NCBI GenBank assembly: GCA_943846755.1
Contig: OX044365.1
Location: forward strand, 124,001-188,000
Direction of reading: 5' to 3'
Source: UBA8752 sp002336475
Lineage (GTDB): Bacteria; Bacteroidota; Bacteroidia; Flavobacteriales_D; Sanyastnellaceae
Length of the DNA stretch: 64,000 nucleotides
Part shown: positions 1 through 9,095 of the stretch, one piece after another
Position numbering within the stretch: the first letter of the stretch is position 1
How the letters are laid out: each line of letters opens with the position of its first letter
The notes under the pieces: model-generated
Told to the model about the DNA's origin: nothing
What the model saw: the letters and a program-made list of their open reading frames with translations, nothing else
The model's database searches: none
Program-made: the position numbers and the translations under genes

Positions 1-1
1 G

Positions 2-3000
2 ACTTCATACAGCAATGCCTTTGGTGACATTGGCATGTACATCGGTGATTATGAAGGACAACGCAACGACGACCTCATCTTCGAAGAGCCCTTGAGCCTC
101 TCCGGTGGATTTGGCGGCATCTCCTACACCATCGAGGCCGACGACCCCGCAGGGTTCGAACTCGAAGCCTCTACAGACGACGAAAGCGACGCGCTCTACA
201 ACGCCTCAGCCAACGTCTTTGTTCCTGCTGACTACGACCACCGCGTTCAGGTCAGCGTGCCCGCCTCGACATTCAACTCAGACCTGACCTCCTACATTCT
301 GACCAAAGAAGCGGCTGCTCCCACTGTGGCAACGGCTTTGAACACCGCTCCGAATTTCGACGTTGCCATTCGCGACCTGGGCTCTGGCCATTGGGAGGTC
401 TCTCAAGGACTCTCCATCCAAGCCGCCATTGATGTGGCCTCCAGCGGTGACAACATCTTGGTGTCCGACAATACCCACACCATCTCTGAAACCATTGATG
501 TCAACAAGAGCTTGACCATTGAAGGAGAGTCCATGGCCGGCACCATCCTGGACGCCTCAGCCATGACACCATTGACCAACCGGGTGGTGGAGACCAATGC
601 AGACAACATTACGTTGCGGAATTTGACCATCAAGCCCATCACCGACCCTGATGCAGGGGCCAACAACAGCATTGGCTTTACCATCAAGGCCGGAGCAAAC
701 AATGGAGCGACCATCAACGATGGCCTTGTGATGGAGAACATCACCATTGATGGTGCAGCAGAACGCACACCGTTTGACTTCCACGGCCTCGACAACGTGA
801 CCTTGACCAACCTCAATGCCAGCGGCACCACCCGCGGAAACGGCATGCAGTTTACAGGTTGTACCAACGTCACCTTGAACAGCTTTACGGGAACAGCAAA
901 CGCATGGGGCAGCATCGCCATCTATGCTTCACGCTATGTCCCCGCGGAAGGCCGTGGCTCGGACAACATCACCATCGAAGGCAGCGGTCTGTCCATCGAC
1001 GGAACTGTCTTTAGCCAAGATGACCTTGACCCTTCCAACGGAGACTTGCTCAACACCAACATCACGGTCAACGGATGGGACTTCCTCGTATACAACGATG
1101 AGTTCCGTGGAGGCTATAACGACTCTGAGGAGTACACCTTCTTCGCAGAAGATGAAACTGCCGCTGTCACCTTGGCCCTGGGCCTGAACAGCGCCAACAC
1201 AGCTTCTTCTGCGCAAGAGATCAGCACCTCTGATTGGATTGTCGGCGACGGCATGGCCATCGCTCCCGCATTGGCCGATGCCACCGCTGGCCAAAACGTA
1301 GAAGTCCGCGCAGGCACTTACGAAGAAGACCTGTCCTTTGACAAGCAACTCAACATCAATGGTCCAAACGCCGGTATCGCCCACGATGGCGGCCGCAGTG
1401 CAGAGGCCATCATCGATGGAGAGCACACCTTGAGTGCCACCGGCGCTGTGATGATCGATGGATTGCAGTTCTTGAGCAACAACTCCGCTCAGACCAGTAC
1501 CATTTACATCTCCACAGCGGCTGGCCACACCATCCAGAACAACCAGTTTGTCTCCAGCATTGCAGGAGGCAATACCGGAGGTCAACACGACTTGGCCCTG
1601 TACACTGCCACTCTGGCATCAGGGAGTTTGACCATCACTGAGAACAGCTTCTCAGGCGACGGCAGCTTCTCCGACGGCGACCGCTACAGCACGGCCGCCT
1701 GGGGACGGGGTATTTGGCTGAATGGCGGAGGAGCGGCCGTCACGGTGTCCAACAACGCCTTCACCAATTGCCGTACCGGTATGAATCTGGAGAACTACGC
1801 CAACAGCGCTTCCTCTATCGCAAGCAACAGCTTTATCGATTGTGGAACGGGTATGGCCCTCGGCGTGCCCACGGCAGGTGAAATCACCTCCATCACAGGC
1901 AACAGCTTCCAAGATGTCGATACCGACATCAATGCCCGCAACCTCACCGCGGACATCACGTGGGACCTCGCCGCTACGGCAAACGGCGCAGTGCCGGGCA
2001 ACAGCACCTACTACTCCGACCTCGGCTTCATCCCTGGCAACAGCGCAGGCGACATTGACGACCCCAACGGAAACCTCGCCTACCTCTCCGGCAGCGGGGC
2101 CGACCGCTTGATTTTTGGCGGAGAGGACATCACCGCCACAGGAGACTACGGAGGAGCAGCGGACGACTACATGGATGGAGGTGCGGGAACCAACCGTGCC
2201 AATTATGGCGACAACTTGGCCGAATTGACCTTGACCGCCTACGGTGACACGCTTTTCGTTGCCAGTCCAACAGCTGGAAACGATACGCTGGTGAACTTCG
2301 GAAGCTTGGTCCTGGCCGATCAGACTTTTGCTGTGGTGTTCGGATGCACGGATGCATCAGCTGACAATTACGATGCCTCAGCGAACGTTGAGAACCTGAG
2401 CTGTGAATTCTTGGGTTGTACCAACATTGGGGCATGCAACTTCGATTCTGGGGCCAACACAGACGACGGGTCGTGTGAGTTCACGTCTTGTGCAGGTTGC
2501 CGCGACGAGGGGGCCTGTAACTACGACCCTGCAGCCACCCTCGATGGGCCCGCCGGATCATGCACTTACCCTGCGACTTACTATGTCGATTGTGATGGCA
2601 ACTGCTTAGACGGTTTTGACCTCGACAACAACGGTACTTGCGACCCCGAAGATGTGCCTGGTTGCATGAATGGTACAGCGAGCAATTACAATGCGTTTGC
2701 TACAGTTCCCGACGGATCGTGCCAATTTGAAGTGGTCGGCTGCATTCAGTCAGACGCTTGCAACTTCAATCCGGACGCCACCATTGCGGATGTGACCAGC
2801 ACCTGCATTTTCCCGTCGGAGCCTTACTTGAATTGTCAGGGCGCTTGCCTTAACGATTCGGACGGCGATGGCACTTGTGACGAGCAAGAAGTGCCGGGTT
2901 GCGAAGACCCCAGTGCTGCCAATTACAATCCTGCTGCAACAGATGACGATGGCTCTTGCATCATCGAGTCAGCGCCAGGTTGTCTGATCCCGTCGGCTAC

Positions 3001-3538
3001 CAACTATGACCCTACTGTCACAGTTCAAGGCCAGCCCATCACTTCATTCTGTACGTTCAATTTTCAGAACCCGCCCATGATCTCGCCACCGGCTGTGGAT
3101 TGTGCGGATACCTATGCATGTAACTACGACAATACCGCTTCCGGCTACACCGAGTGTGAGTACTCCTCATGCTTGGGATGCACCGTGACCTCTGCTTGCA
3201 ACTATGATGCTACTGCCGTTTACAATGACGGGTCGTGTGAGTATACCTCGTGTGCGGGCTGCACTGCATCAGGTGCCTGCAACTACGATGCAACGGCCTC
3301 CATCAACGATGGGTCCTGTGAGTATCTCGAGTTGCGCCGGGTTGTACGGAGCCCAATGCTGACAATTATGACGCGACAGCCACCATTGATGACGCTTCAT
3401 GTGAATACTTGGGTTGCACCAACACCAGCGCTTGTAACTACGGCTGTGCTGACCCTGCAGCTTGCGCAGCAGCCGGTGAAAGCGGTCCCAATACCGACGA
3501 TGGTTCTTGCGAGTTTACCAGCTGCGCAGGGTGCATGA
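2..3538 (+). CDS. Giant secreted surface protein, 5' partial: beta-helix plus cysteine repeats
   Basis: The reading frame is open from the left edge, so the true start and any signal peptide lie outside the window; the first ATG inside is at 35. Counting from that ATG, residues about 120-640 look like a right-handed parallel beta-helix of the pectin-lyase type, with short strand repeats such as 'NNATINDGLVMENITIDG'-like turns and many Asn and Thr. From residue about 769 there are ten Cys-rich units of the form GCxxxxACNYDxxAxxxDGSC, two of them with an inserted 'DCDGNCL' segment. This is typical of exported Bacteroidota adhesins or surface-layer proteins, and no enzyme active site is visible. 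The frame loses sense near 3326-3343 and the last ~65 residues before the stop at 3538 are out-of-frame translation. The same repeat continues in another frame downstream, so this is the first part of one broken gene. Confidence 0.75.
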   Translation, partial: TSYSNAFGDIGMYIGDYEGQRNDDLIFEEPLSLSGGFGGISYTIEADDPAGFELEASTDDESDALYNASANVFVPADYDHRVQVSVPASTFNSDLTSYILTKEAAAPTVATALNTAPNFDVAIRDLGSGHWEVSQGLSIQAAIDVASSGDNILVSDNTHTISETIDVNKSLTIEGESMAGTILDASAMTPLTNRVVETNADNITLRNLTIKPITDPDAGANNSIGFTIKAGANNGATINDGLVMENITIDGAAERTPFDFHGLDNVTLTNLNASGTTRGNGMQFTGCTNVTLNSFTGTANAWGSIAIYASRYVPAEGRGSDNITIEGSGLSIDGTVFSQDDLDPSNGDLLNTNITVNGWDFLVYNDEFRGGYNDSEEYTFFAEDETAAVTLALGLNSANTASSAQEISTSDWIVGDGMAIAPALADATAGQNVEVRAGTYEEDLSFDKQLNINGPNAGIAHDGGRSAEAIIDGEHTLSATGAVMIDGLQFLSNNSAQTSTIYISTAAGHTIQNNQFVSSIAGGNTGGQHDLALYTATLASGSLTITENSFSGDGSFSDGDRYSTAAWGRGIWLNGGGAAVTVSNNAFTNCRTGMNLENYANSASSIASNSFIDCGTGMALGVPTAGEITSITGNSFQDVDTDINARNLTADITWDLAATANGAVPGNSTYYSDLGFIPGNSAGDIDDPNGNLAYLSGSGADRLIFGGEDITATGDYGGAADDYMDGGAGTNRANYGDNLAELTLTAYGDTLFVASPTAGNDTLVNFGSLVLADQTFAVVFGCTDASADNYDASANVENLSCEFLGCTNIGACNFDSGANTDDGSCEFTSCAGCRDEGACNYDPAATLDGPAGSCTYPATYYVDCDGNCLDGFDLDNNGTCDPEDVPGCMNGTASNYNAFATVPDGSCQFEVVGCIQSDACNFNPDATIADVTSTCIFPSEPYLNCQGACLNDSDGDGTCDEQEVPGCEDPSAANYNPAATDDDGSCIIESAPGCLIPSATNYDPTVTVQGQPITSFCTFNFQNPPMISPPAVDCADTYACNYDNTASGYTECEYSSCLGCTVTSACNYDATAVYNDGSCEYTSCAGCTASGACNYDATASINDGSCEYLELRRVVRSPMLTIMTRQPPLMTLHVNTWVAPTPALVTTAVLTLQLAQQPVKAVPIPTMVLASLPAAQGA

Positions 3539-3900
3539 CCTCAGGCGCTTGTAACTATGATGCCACGGCCACCATCTCTGCTGCTTGTGAGTACACGACC
3601 TGCGCGGGGTGCATGGACAACACGGCCGATAACTACGACGCCACGGCCACCATTGACAATGGCACCTGCGAGTATGAAGGGTGTACCAATGGATCGGCCT
3701 GTAACTATGACGCCACCGCCAACGTGGACGACGGTTCATGTACTTATGCTGCATCCGGCTTTGATTGCGATGGCAATTGCTTGGACCTCAACAACAACAA
3801 CATTTGCGACAGTGCTGAGACGCCGGTACCGGGGTGCACCAATCCCGCCGCGTGCAACTACGACAATACCGCCACACAGAACGACGGCAGTTGCACAGTC
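2339..3900 (+). repeat. Tandem Cys-rich 'ACNYDxxA..DDGSC' coding repeats
   Basis: About sixteen imperfect units of roughly 20-45 codons, each with the core G-C-x(4)-A-C-N-Y-D-x-x-A-x(3)-D-D-G-S-C. The DNA is similar enough between units (recurrent TGCAACTATGAT-like and GACGGGTCGTGTGAG-like stretches) to allow slippage or unequal recombination. The frame change at 3326-3343 falls exactly at a junction between two such units. Two further copies of the motif end the separate secreted protein at 25003-27867. Confidence 0.8.
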
Positions 3901-5232
3901 GTCAGCGCTTCGGCCAACGACATCACGGTCCAACTCGACGCCAACGGTGTGGCCAGCATTGTGCCCGGGGATTTCGATAACGAATCAGGCGGCGGATGCA
4001 CCGTTGCTTCCAGCACTGTCTCTCCCAACGCTTTTGACGTGGACGACCTCGGGCCGAACAATGCCGTGCTGACGGTCACCGATGACCAAGGCAACTCGGA
4101 TACAGATGGCTTTGTTGTCACCGTTGAGGACAACATTCCTCCCGTGGCAAGCGCCAACGACATTACGATTGCGATGACCAGCACCAGTCAGGAAGTGATC
4201 CTGGAAGCGTTGGATGTTTCGACCTCGACAGACAATGCCGGGATTGAATCACAGACACTGAGCCAAAACAGCTTCTTTGGTTGTGACGATGTGAAGACCC
4301 ATGTGGTGACCTTGACTGTGGTGGACTTTGCAGGCAATTCGGATTATGTCACGTTCAACGTCACCATTACCCACCCCGACGTGGACAATGATGGAATTTG
4401 CGACGATCAGGACAACTGCACGGACCTCACCGCTAACAACTACAATGACCCAGCAAATGGTGTCTGCCAGCCCTGTGGAACGGCTCCTGTATTCCTTGGA
4501 ATTTTGGCTTCTTCTCCTGCTGTGAATATGACGGAGGCGAATGGTGTGGTGACTTTGGACATTACCAGTGGTGCACCTATCACATTGCAGTTGACAGGTC
4601 TCAATGGCACTCCAGACGTTACGGCGACGATACCCGCAGAGATGGGCACCATTCCAGCTGGATTCTATGAAGCTCGTATCATCGATGCCGACGGCTGTTT
4701 GGGCGTTGCCAGTGCACCAGGTGGAAGCACCTTCGGACAGCCGAGTGTTTACTACCCACTTATTATGCCCTACACCCAGTGCTGCACAGGATGTGGCGTC
4801 TATGATGCTGACACCGACGGCATCTGCGACGACAGCGACAACTGCATCGATAAGTTGGCCACCAATTATGGCGACCCGACCAATGAAGACTGCGTCATCC
4901 CGGGCTGTACAGATGCGGCCTACACCGAGTACAACGCCTCTGCCACCACCGACGACGGCAGCTGCTCAACGCTGATTGTCCAAGGCTGCATGGATCCGAC
5001 CTACACCGAGTACGATGCCTCGGCCAACACCGACGACGGAAGCTGCGCGACGTTGGCTTCGACGTGCGATTCGCCTTCGATGGATGGCTACGACTACGCC
5101 GTGGTTGAGATTGGCGACCAATGCTGGTTTGCGGAGAACCTGCGTACGACGGTGTATGCTGATGGCTCGGCTATACCGGAAGAGACCGACAATACTGCAT
5201 GGGTCAGGGTTGAGCACAGGTGCGCGCTGTGA
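3343..5232 (+). CDS. Continuation of the surface protein in a shifted frame (Cys repeats, HYR-like and TSP3-like segments)
   Basis: The cysteine-repeat pattern resumes exactly at 3343 (GCTEPNADNYDATA) in a frame displaced from the upstream part; an ATG-initiated reading would begin at 3409. Six more GCxxxxACNYDxxAxxDDGSC units run to about 3900. Two HYR-like beta-sandwich repeats follow, of the Bacteroidota form 'VQLDANGVASI...VLTVTDDQGNSD'. Next come acidic thrombospondin-type-3-like calcium motifs (DVDNDGICDDQDNC, DADTDGICDDSDNC) and two GCxxxxYTEYxASAxTDDGSC units. At about 5080 a Fibrobacter succinogenes major paralogous (FISUMP) domain begins (VVEIGDQCWFAENLRTT). The frame then breaks at a GGG run at 5201-5203, where one extra G leads to the stop at 5232. 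It has no start signal of its own and is best read as the middle of the gene beginning left of the window. Confidence 0.65.
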   Translation, partial: CTEPNADNYDATATIDDASCEYLGCTNTSACNYGCADPAACAAAGESGPNTDDGSCEFTSCAGCMTSGACNYDATATISAACEYTTCAGCMDNTADNYDATATIDNGTCEYEGCTNGSACNYDATANVDDGSCTYAASGFDCDGNCLDLNNNNICDSAETPVPGCTNPAACNYDNTATQNDGSCTVVSASANDITVQLDANGVASIVPGDFDNESGGGCTVASSTVSPNAFDVDDLGPNNAVLTVTDDQGNSDTDGFVVTVEDNIPPVASANDITIAMTSTSQEVILEALDVSTSTDNAGIESQTLSQNSFFGCDDVKTHVVTLTVVDFAGNSDYVTFNVTITHPDVDNDGICDDQDNCTDLTANNYNDPANGVCQPCGTAPVFLGILASSPAVNMTEANGVVTLDITSGAPITLQLTGLNGTPDVTATIPAEMGTIPAGFYEARIIDADGCLGVASAPGGSTFGQPSVYYPLIMPYTQCCTGCGVYDADTDGICDDSDNCIDKLATNYGDPTNEDCVIPGCTDAAYTEYNASATTDDGSCSTLIVQGCMDPTYTEYDASANTDDGSCATLASTCDSPSMDGYDYAVVEIGDQCWFAENLRTTVYADGSAIPEETDNTAWVRVEHRCAL

Positions 5233-5710
5233 TTATGACAACGATGCAAGCAACGTTGCGACCTACGGCCGGCTGTACAACTGGTATGCTGCTACGGATG
5301 CTGCGGAGCTGTGCCCAACGGGATGGCATGTGCCTACTGATGATGAGTGGACGGCTTTGGAGACATACTTGGGTGCCAACGGCCACAGTGGCACTGAAGG
5401 GGCAGCTTTGAAGTCGACATCAGGTTGGGCTCTGGTGGCAACGGCACGGACGACTTTGGGTTTTCGGCCCTTCCGGGCGGCTCCGCGCTCACATGGCACT
5501 TCAGCCGGGAGTCGGCCTGGTGGAGTTCTTCGCCCATGGCGGCATGTTGGCCGGCTTGTACACATCCGGCTCAGCCTCTGTTGGAGTTCTTCGCCCAGTG
5601 GCGGCAGTGCTTGGTTCCGGTGGTTGTACAGCCTCAGTCCAAACATCAACCGGAGCAGCGGCAGTCCACGTTACGGCTTCTCGGTCAGGTGTCTTAGGGA
5701 TGCCGATTGA
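5204..5710 (+). pseudogene. Frameshifted FISUMP domain, C-terminal end of the surface protein
   Basis: Removing one G from 5201-5203 gives a smooth continuation, W-S-G-L-S-T-G-A-R-C-D-Y-D-N-D, then the strongly conserved FISUMP block 'YGRLYNWYAA' and 'CPTGWHVPTDDEWTALE'. After SGW at 5420-5428 the sense moves to another frame (GSGGNGTDDFGFSALPGG), which is restored if one G is added to the run at 5427-5429. The final block 'WSSSPSGGSAWFRWLYS' and 'YGFSVRCLRDAD' is back in the first frame and stops at 5710. Two copies of TGGAGTTCTTCGCCC at 5521 and 5582, 61 nt apart, indicate a small out-of-frame duplication in the WWSSSP region. This domain is known as a repeated C-terminal module of surface lipoproteins and secreted proteins in Fibrobacter and Bacteroidota. 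Three or more independent indels within 300 nt suggest decay rather than programmed recoding. Confidence 0.7.
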
Positions 5711-5806
5711 GCGGAGCGAAGGAGGGTTGACACTTTGAAACTTTGGAGGCCGCAGGCCGACCGGTCGAGGTTTGGATTTCGTCCTCTGGACGAAATTTGA
5801 ACGAAA

Positions 5807-5835
5807 AAGCCCCGCTATTCAGCGGGGCTTTTTTT
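5807..5835 (+). terminator. Rho-independent terminator
   Basis: A 10-bp perfect stem (AAGCCCCGCT, 5807-5816, with AGCGGGGCTT, 5821-5830), a 4-nt ATTC loop and a T run through 5835. It lies after the broken surface gene and 40 nt before the ABC operon, separating the two transcription units. Confidence 0.9.
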
Positions 5836-5862
5836 GTAAAAACTCTGGGGCATGGTGGTCCG

Positions 5863-5870
5863 TACCTTTG
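5863..5870 (+). promoter_or_regulatory. -7 box TACCTTTG, 4 nt before ATG
   Basis: This matches the Bacteroidota sigma-A -7 consensus TAnnTTTG exactly. Only CGGC separates it from the ATG at 5875, so the transcript of the exporter operon is expected to start at or within a base or two of the start codon. The same 15-nt arrangement, TACCTTTG-N-GGC-ATG, precedes aroC. Confidence 0.7.
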
Positions 5871-5874
5871 CGGC

Positions 5875-6594
5875 ATGCTCGCGCTGCGTGGAATTGAAAA
5901 GTCTTATCCCTTGGCTGGAGGAACGTTGCCGGTGCTCAAGGGCATCGACTTGAACATTGACCAAGGTGAAATGGTGGCCATCATGGGGTCTTCTGGATCC
6001 GGTAAGTCCACCTTGTTGAATGTGCTTGGCCTTTTGGATGGCTTTGATGTGGGGTCCTACACCTTGGGAGATGTGGACATGTCGGGCTTGAGCGAAAAGC
6101 AGGGGGCACGCTACCGAAGCCGTTTTTTGGGATTCGTATTTCAATCCTTCAATTTGATTGCATTTAAGACGGCGCTGGAGAATGTGGCGCTGCCTTTGTT
6201 TTATCAGAAAGTGGCCCGCCGTGAGCGACAGCAGCGCGCCATGGAAATGCTGGGCAAGATGGGCATGGACGACCGTGCCGATCACCTTCCCTCTGAATTG
6301 TCTGGTGGGCAAAAACAGCGTGTGGCCATCGCCAGAGCGCTGATCACTTCGCCCCGGGTCATCTTGGCCGATGAGCCTACTGGAGCGTTGGACAGCACCA
6401 CGTCTCATGAAGTGATGCAAGTGTTGCGGGAGGTCAATGCTTCGGGCATCACCGTGATCATTGTAACCCACGAGGCCGACATTGCCGCTCAGTGTGACCG
6501 TACGATTCGATTGCACGACGGGGTCATCATTGAAGATGGACGCAGCGGCGAGGTGGTCGAGCCTACTGCGCGCGGAGCAAACACCCCAGACTGA
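5875..6594 (+). CDS. ABC transporter ATP-binding protein (MacB/LolD type)
   Basis: A 239-residue ATPase that would energise the two permeases encoded immediately downstream. Walker A is GSSGSGKST, the Q-loop lies in FVFQSFNLI, the signature is LSGGQKQRVAIARAL, Walker B is VILADEPTGALD and the H-loop is VIIVTHEADIA. This is the compact form used by MacB, LolCDE and FtsE systems. A longer reading from 5743 exists, but it would translate through the terminator hairpin and the promoter box, so 5875 is preferred. It shares one base with the next gene (TGATG at 6592-6596). The substrate is unknown; MacAB-like efflux of peptides, siderophores or lipids is an inference from the operon. Confidence 0.9.
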   Translation: MLALRGIEKSYPLAGGTLPVLKGIDLNIDQGEMVAIMGSSGSGKSTLLNVLGLLDGFDVGSYTLGDVDMSGLSEKQGARYRSRFLGFVFQSFNLIAFKTALENVALPLFYQKVARRERQQRAMEMLGKMGMDDRADHLPSELSGGQKQRVAIARALITSPRVILADEPTGALDSTTSHEVMQVLREVNASGITVIIVTHEADIAAQCDRTIRLHDGVIIEDGRSGEVVEPTARGANTPD

Positions 6595-7817
6595 TGTTCA
6601 ACCGCGAGACCTGGATCGAGATTGCCCATACGGTCACGGCCAACCCGTTGAGGACGGCGTTGACCGGGCTGTCGGTGGGGCTTGGCATTTTCATCCTCGT
6701 GGTGATGCAAGGCCTGGGGTTTGGTCTGCAAAATGGGGTACAACAGGATTTTGGGGACGAAGCCCGCAACACCGTTTGGGTGCGTACGGGCACCACAACG
6801 CTGCCTTTTCGGGGCCGCCAACCCAATCGCCGGGTTCAAATGCGCAATGAAGATGAGCAACGGATCACCGAGCAGGTCATCGATGCTCCTGCTTGGTCGG
6901 GCCGCAGGATGATGTGGGGGTCTACCGTTGGTTATCAAAGTGAACAAGGCAATTATCCGATCGTGGGGGTGGAGCCAGATTTTGACGATTTGGAGCTGTT
7001 GCCGCTCATGGGGGGGCGCTGGCTGCACGCCGACGACTTGGCCAAGGAAAGTAAGGTGTGCGTGGTGGGTGAGAACCTGCTCGATGAGCTCTTCAAACAA
7101 GACGAAGCCATTGGTGCTTTTGTGACATTGAATGGCATTACGTTTCGCGTGGTGGGTCATTTCTCGAAGAATGGCCGTTGGGGAAACAGCATGGTCTACA
7201 TCCCTTTGACCACCATGCAAAGGGTGTTCACCGGAAGCGATGAGGTGGACCAAATGGTGCTGTCTACAGGTGATTTGGACCTGGAAGGGTCCACGGCCAT
7301 GGTCGAGGCCGTTGACGGTGACTTGCGACTGAGGCATTCTGTTCACCCCGACGATCAACGCGCGGTTCGGGTACGCGACAACCAAGAGGAGTATGCCATG
7401 TTTGAACGCATCTTCACGGGGATTCGGTTGTTCATTTGGATCATTGGAGGGTTCACGCTTTTGGCAGGGGCCATCGGTGTGGCCAACATCATGGCCATCG
7501 TGGTGAAGGAGCGCACGGTAGAAATTGGCGTGCGCAAAGCCCTTGGCGCCACTTCGGGGAGCATCCTTTCCTTGATTGTGATCGAAGCCATTTCGCTGAC
7601 GCTGATTTCCGGGGCGTTGGGATTGATTGCCGGCGTGGCCACATTGAACGTGGTGGCTCCCTATGCCCAACATGACTACTTCGCCAATCCTGAAGTCAAT
7701 TTGAGGGTGACCCTCACGGCTTTGGTGGTGCTGGTGGTGGCCGGTGCCATTTCTGGTTTGGTGCCCGCCTTGCGCGCTGTGCGCATTCGTCCCATTGAAG
7801 CCCTCCGCTACGAATGA
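6594..7817 (+). CDS. MacB-like ABC transporter permease 1
   Basis: 407 residues with the MacB/FtsX layout. One N-terminal transmembrane helix (about residues 20-45) is followed by a ~220-residue periplasmic MacB_PCD domain containing 'VVGENLLDELF' and 'VVGHFSKNG'. Three C-terminal helices follow, with the family motif 'VKERTVEIGVRKALGAT' after the second span and an ending 'ALRAVRIRPIEALRYE'. Such proteins transmit ATP-driven movement to the periplasm instead of forming a classic import channel. It overlaps both neighbours (TGATG and ATGA) and is followed by a second permease of the same family, so the exporter is probably a heterodimer. Confidence 0.88.
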   Translation: MFNRETWIEIAHTVTANPLRTALTGLSVGLGIFILVVMQGLGFGLQNGVQQDFGDEARNTVWVRTGTTTLPFRGRQPNRRVQMRNEDEQRITEQVIDAPAWSGRRMMWGSTVGYQSEQGNYPIVGVEPDFDDLELLPLMGGRWLHADDLAKESKVCVVGENLLDELFKQDEAIGAFVTLNGITFRVVGHFSKNGRWGNSMVYIPLTTMQRVFTGSDEVDQMVLSTGDLDLEGSTAMVEAVDGDLRLRHSVHPDDQRAVRVRDNQEEYAMFERIFTGIRLFIWIIGGFTLLAGAIGVANIMAIVVKERTVEIGVRKALGATSGSILSLIVIEAISLTLISGALGLIAGVATLNVVAPYAQHDYFANPEVNLRVTLTALVVLVVAGAISGLVPALRAVRIRPIEALRYE

Positions 7818-9082
7818 TGGGGCTGGACCGCGACCGATTGACAGAGCTCGTCCAGGTGGTCGTGCGCAATCCCTTGCGTGCCTTTCTCTCTGCGCTTGGC
7901 GTGGGATGGGGGCTGTTTATGATCATCATTACCGTGGGTGCCGCTCAAGGGTTGGAGAATGGTGTCAAGGCCGACATGGGCAGCGATGTGTCCAACAGCA
8001 TGTTTGCTTGGACCATGAGCACAAGCCTTCCGTACAAAGGATACCAGCGGGGCCGCTATGTGGAAATGGACATCGACGATGTCCATTGGCTTCAAGCCAA
8101 TACGCAGCACTTGGACTTGGTGTGTCCTGAAATTCAACTCGGTGGATACCGCGGCACCAACAACGTCCTCAGGGGCAAAGAGAGCGGTGCGTTTGATGTA
8201 CACGGGGCCATCGCCGAATACCCTGAGGTGAAGCCCATGAACATCACCGAGGGCCGCTTTCTCAATGAAGGAGACTTGGAACAAGAGCGCAAAGTGTGTG
8301 TGATTGGTAGCCGCGTGAAGGAGATCCTGTTCGAATTGGGGGAGGAGGCTTTGGGCGAAACCATTCAGATCCAAGGGGTCATATTTAGGGTGGTGGGGGT
8401 CTACACGCCCAAAGGGAATGGCGAGGACGCCCAAAACGATGCAGAGAGCATCTACATTCCTTTTTCCACGTTTGCCAAATCCTTCAATACCCGAGGCAGG
8501 GTAGGGTGGTTGTCCATGCTCATCAAGGATGGCGTGGATGCAGAAGAGGCGGAGGAAGCGACCAAGCAGCTCATGAAGTCGCGCTTGAGCATTCACCCAG
8601 ACGACCCCCGGGCCATTGGATCTTGGTCCATGGCGGAGGAGTTTCAAAAAGCAGAATTGCTGTTTTCTGGCATGCGCTTGATTTCGTTGCTCTTTGGCTC
8701 CTTGGCGCTGTTGGCCGGGGTGATTGGCATCACCAACATCATGTTGATCTCGATCAAGGAGCGCACCAAGGAACTCGGGATTCGTCGAAGCTTGGGGGCC
8801 ACCCCAACTCGGATTCTTCAGCAAATCGTTGGGGAGACGCTGTTTCTCACATTGCTCGCCGGATTGGTGGGGATGGTATTGGGCGTTGGACTTTTGGAGG
8901 CGGTAGATGGCTACCTCGAAGGGGGCGGCGATGCTGGGGTTTTCCGCCACCCGGAAATTGATTTTGGAACTGTTCTGACGGTGTTGTGCATCCTGCTTGG
9001 GATGGCCATCTTCGCGGGCGTCCTGCCTGCGATCCGGGCATTGGCCATCAAGCCAGTGGAAGCCCTGCGCTCAGAAGGATGA
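7814..9082 (+). CDS. MacB-like ABC transporter permease 2
   Basis: 422 residues, paralogous to the preceding permease. It has an N-terminal span, a periplasmic core with 'GSRVKEILFELGEEALGE', and three C-terminal spans with 'IKERTKELGIRRSLGATPTRI' and the terminal 'ALAIKPVEALRSE'. The start ATG overlaps the previous stop (ATGATG at 7814-7819). The two permeases have diverged through most of the periplasmic domain, which argues for an old duplication and an obligate heterodimer. The adaptor gene starts 13 nt downstream. Confidence 0.88.
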   Translation: MMGLDRDRLTELVQVVVRNPLRAFLSALGVGWGLFMIIITVGAAQGLENGVKADMGSDVSNSMFAWTMSTSLPYKGYQRGRYVEMDIDDVHWLQANTQHLDLVCPEIQLGGYRGTNNVLRGKESGAFDVHGAIAEYPEVKPMNITEGRFLNEGDLEQERKVCVIGSRVKEILFELGEEALGETIQIQGVIFRVVGVYTPKGNGEDAQNDAESIYIPFSTFAKSFNTRGRVGWLSMLIKDGVDAEEAEEATKQLMKSRLSIHPDDPRAIGSWSMAEEFQKAELLFSGMRLISLLFGSLALLAGVIGITNIMLISIKERTKELGIRRSLGATPTRILQQIVGETLFLTLLAGLVGMVLGVGLLEAVDGYLEGGGDAGVFRHPEIDFGTVLTVLCILLGMAIFAGVLPAIRALAIKPVEALRSEG

Positions 9083-9095
9083 TTGAATTAGAAAC

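Noticed and set aside
3326..3345. Programmed ribosomal frameshift in the surface-protein gene
   Set aside because: No slippery heptamer followed by a pseudoknot is evident, and further unrelated indels occur downstream, so damage or assembly error is more likely.
2339..3900. Possible CRISPR or non-coding satellite
   Set aside because: The repeats keep coding periodicity with conserved cysteines, have variable unit lengths and no uniform spacers.
6489..8950. Two long minus-strand frames across the ABC permeases
   Set aside because: They are mirror frames of conserved permease genes, rich in His and Gln as expected from antisense GC-rich DNA.
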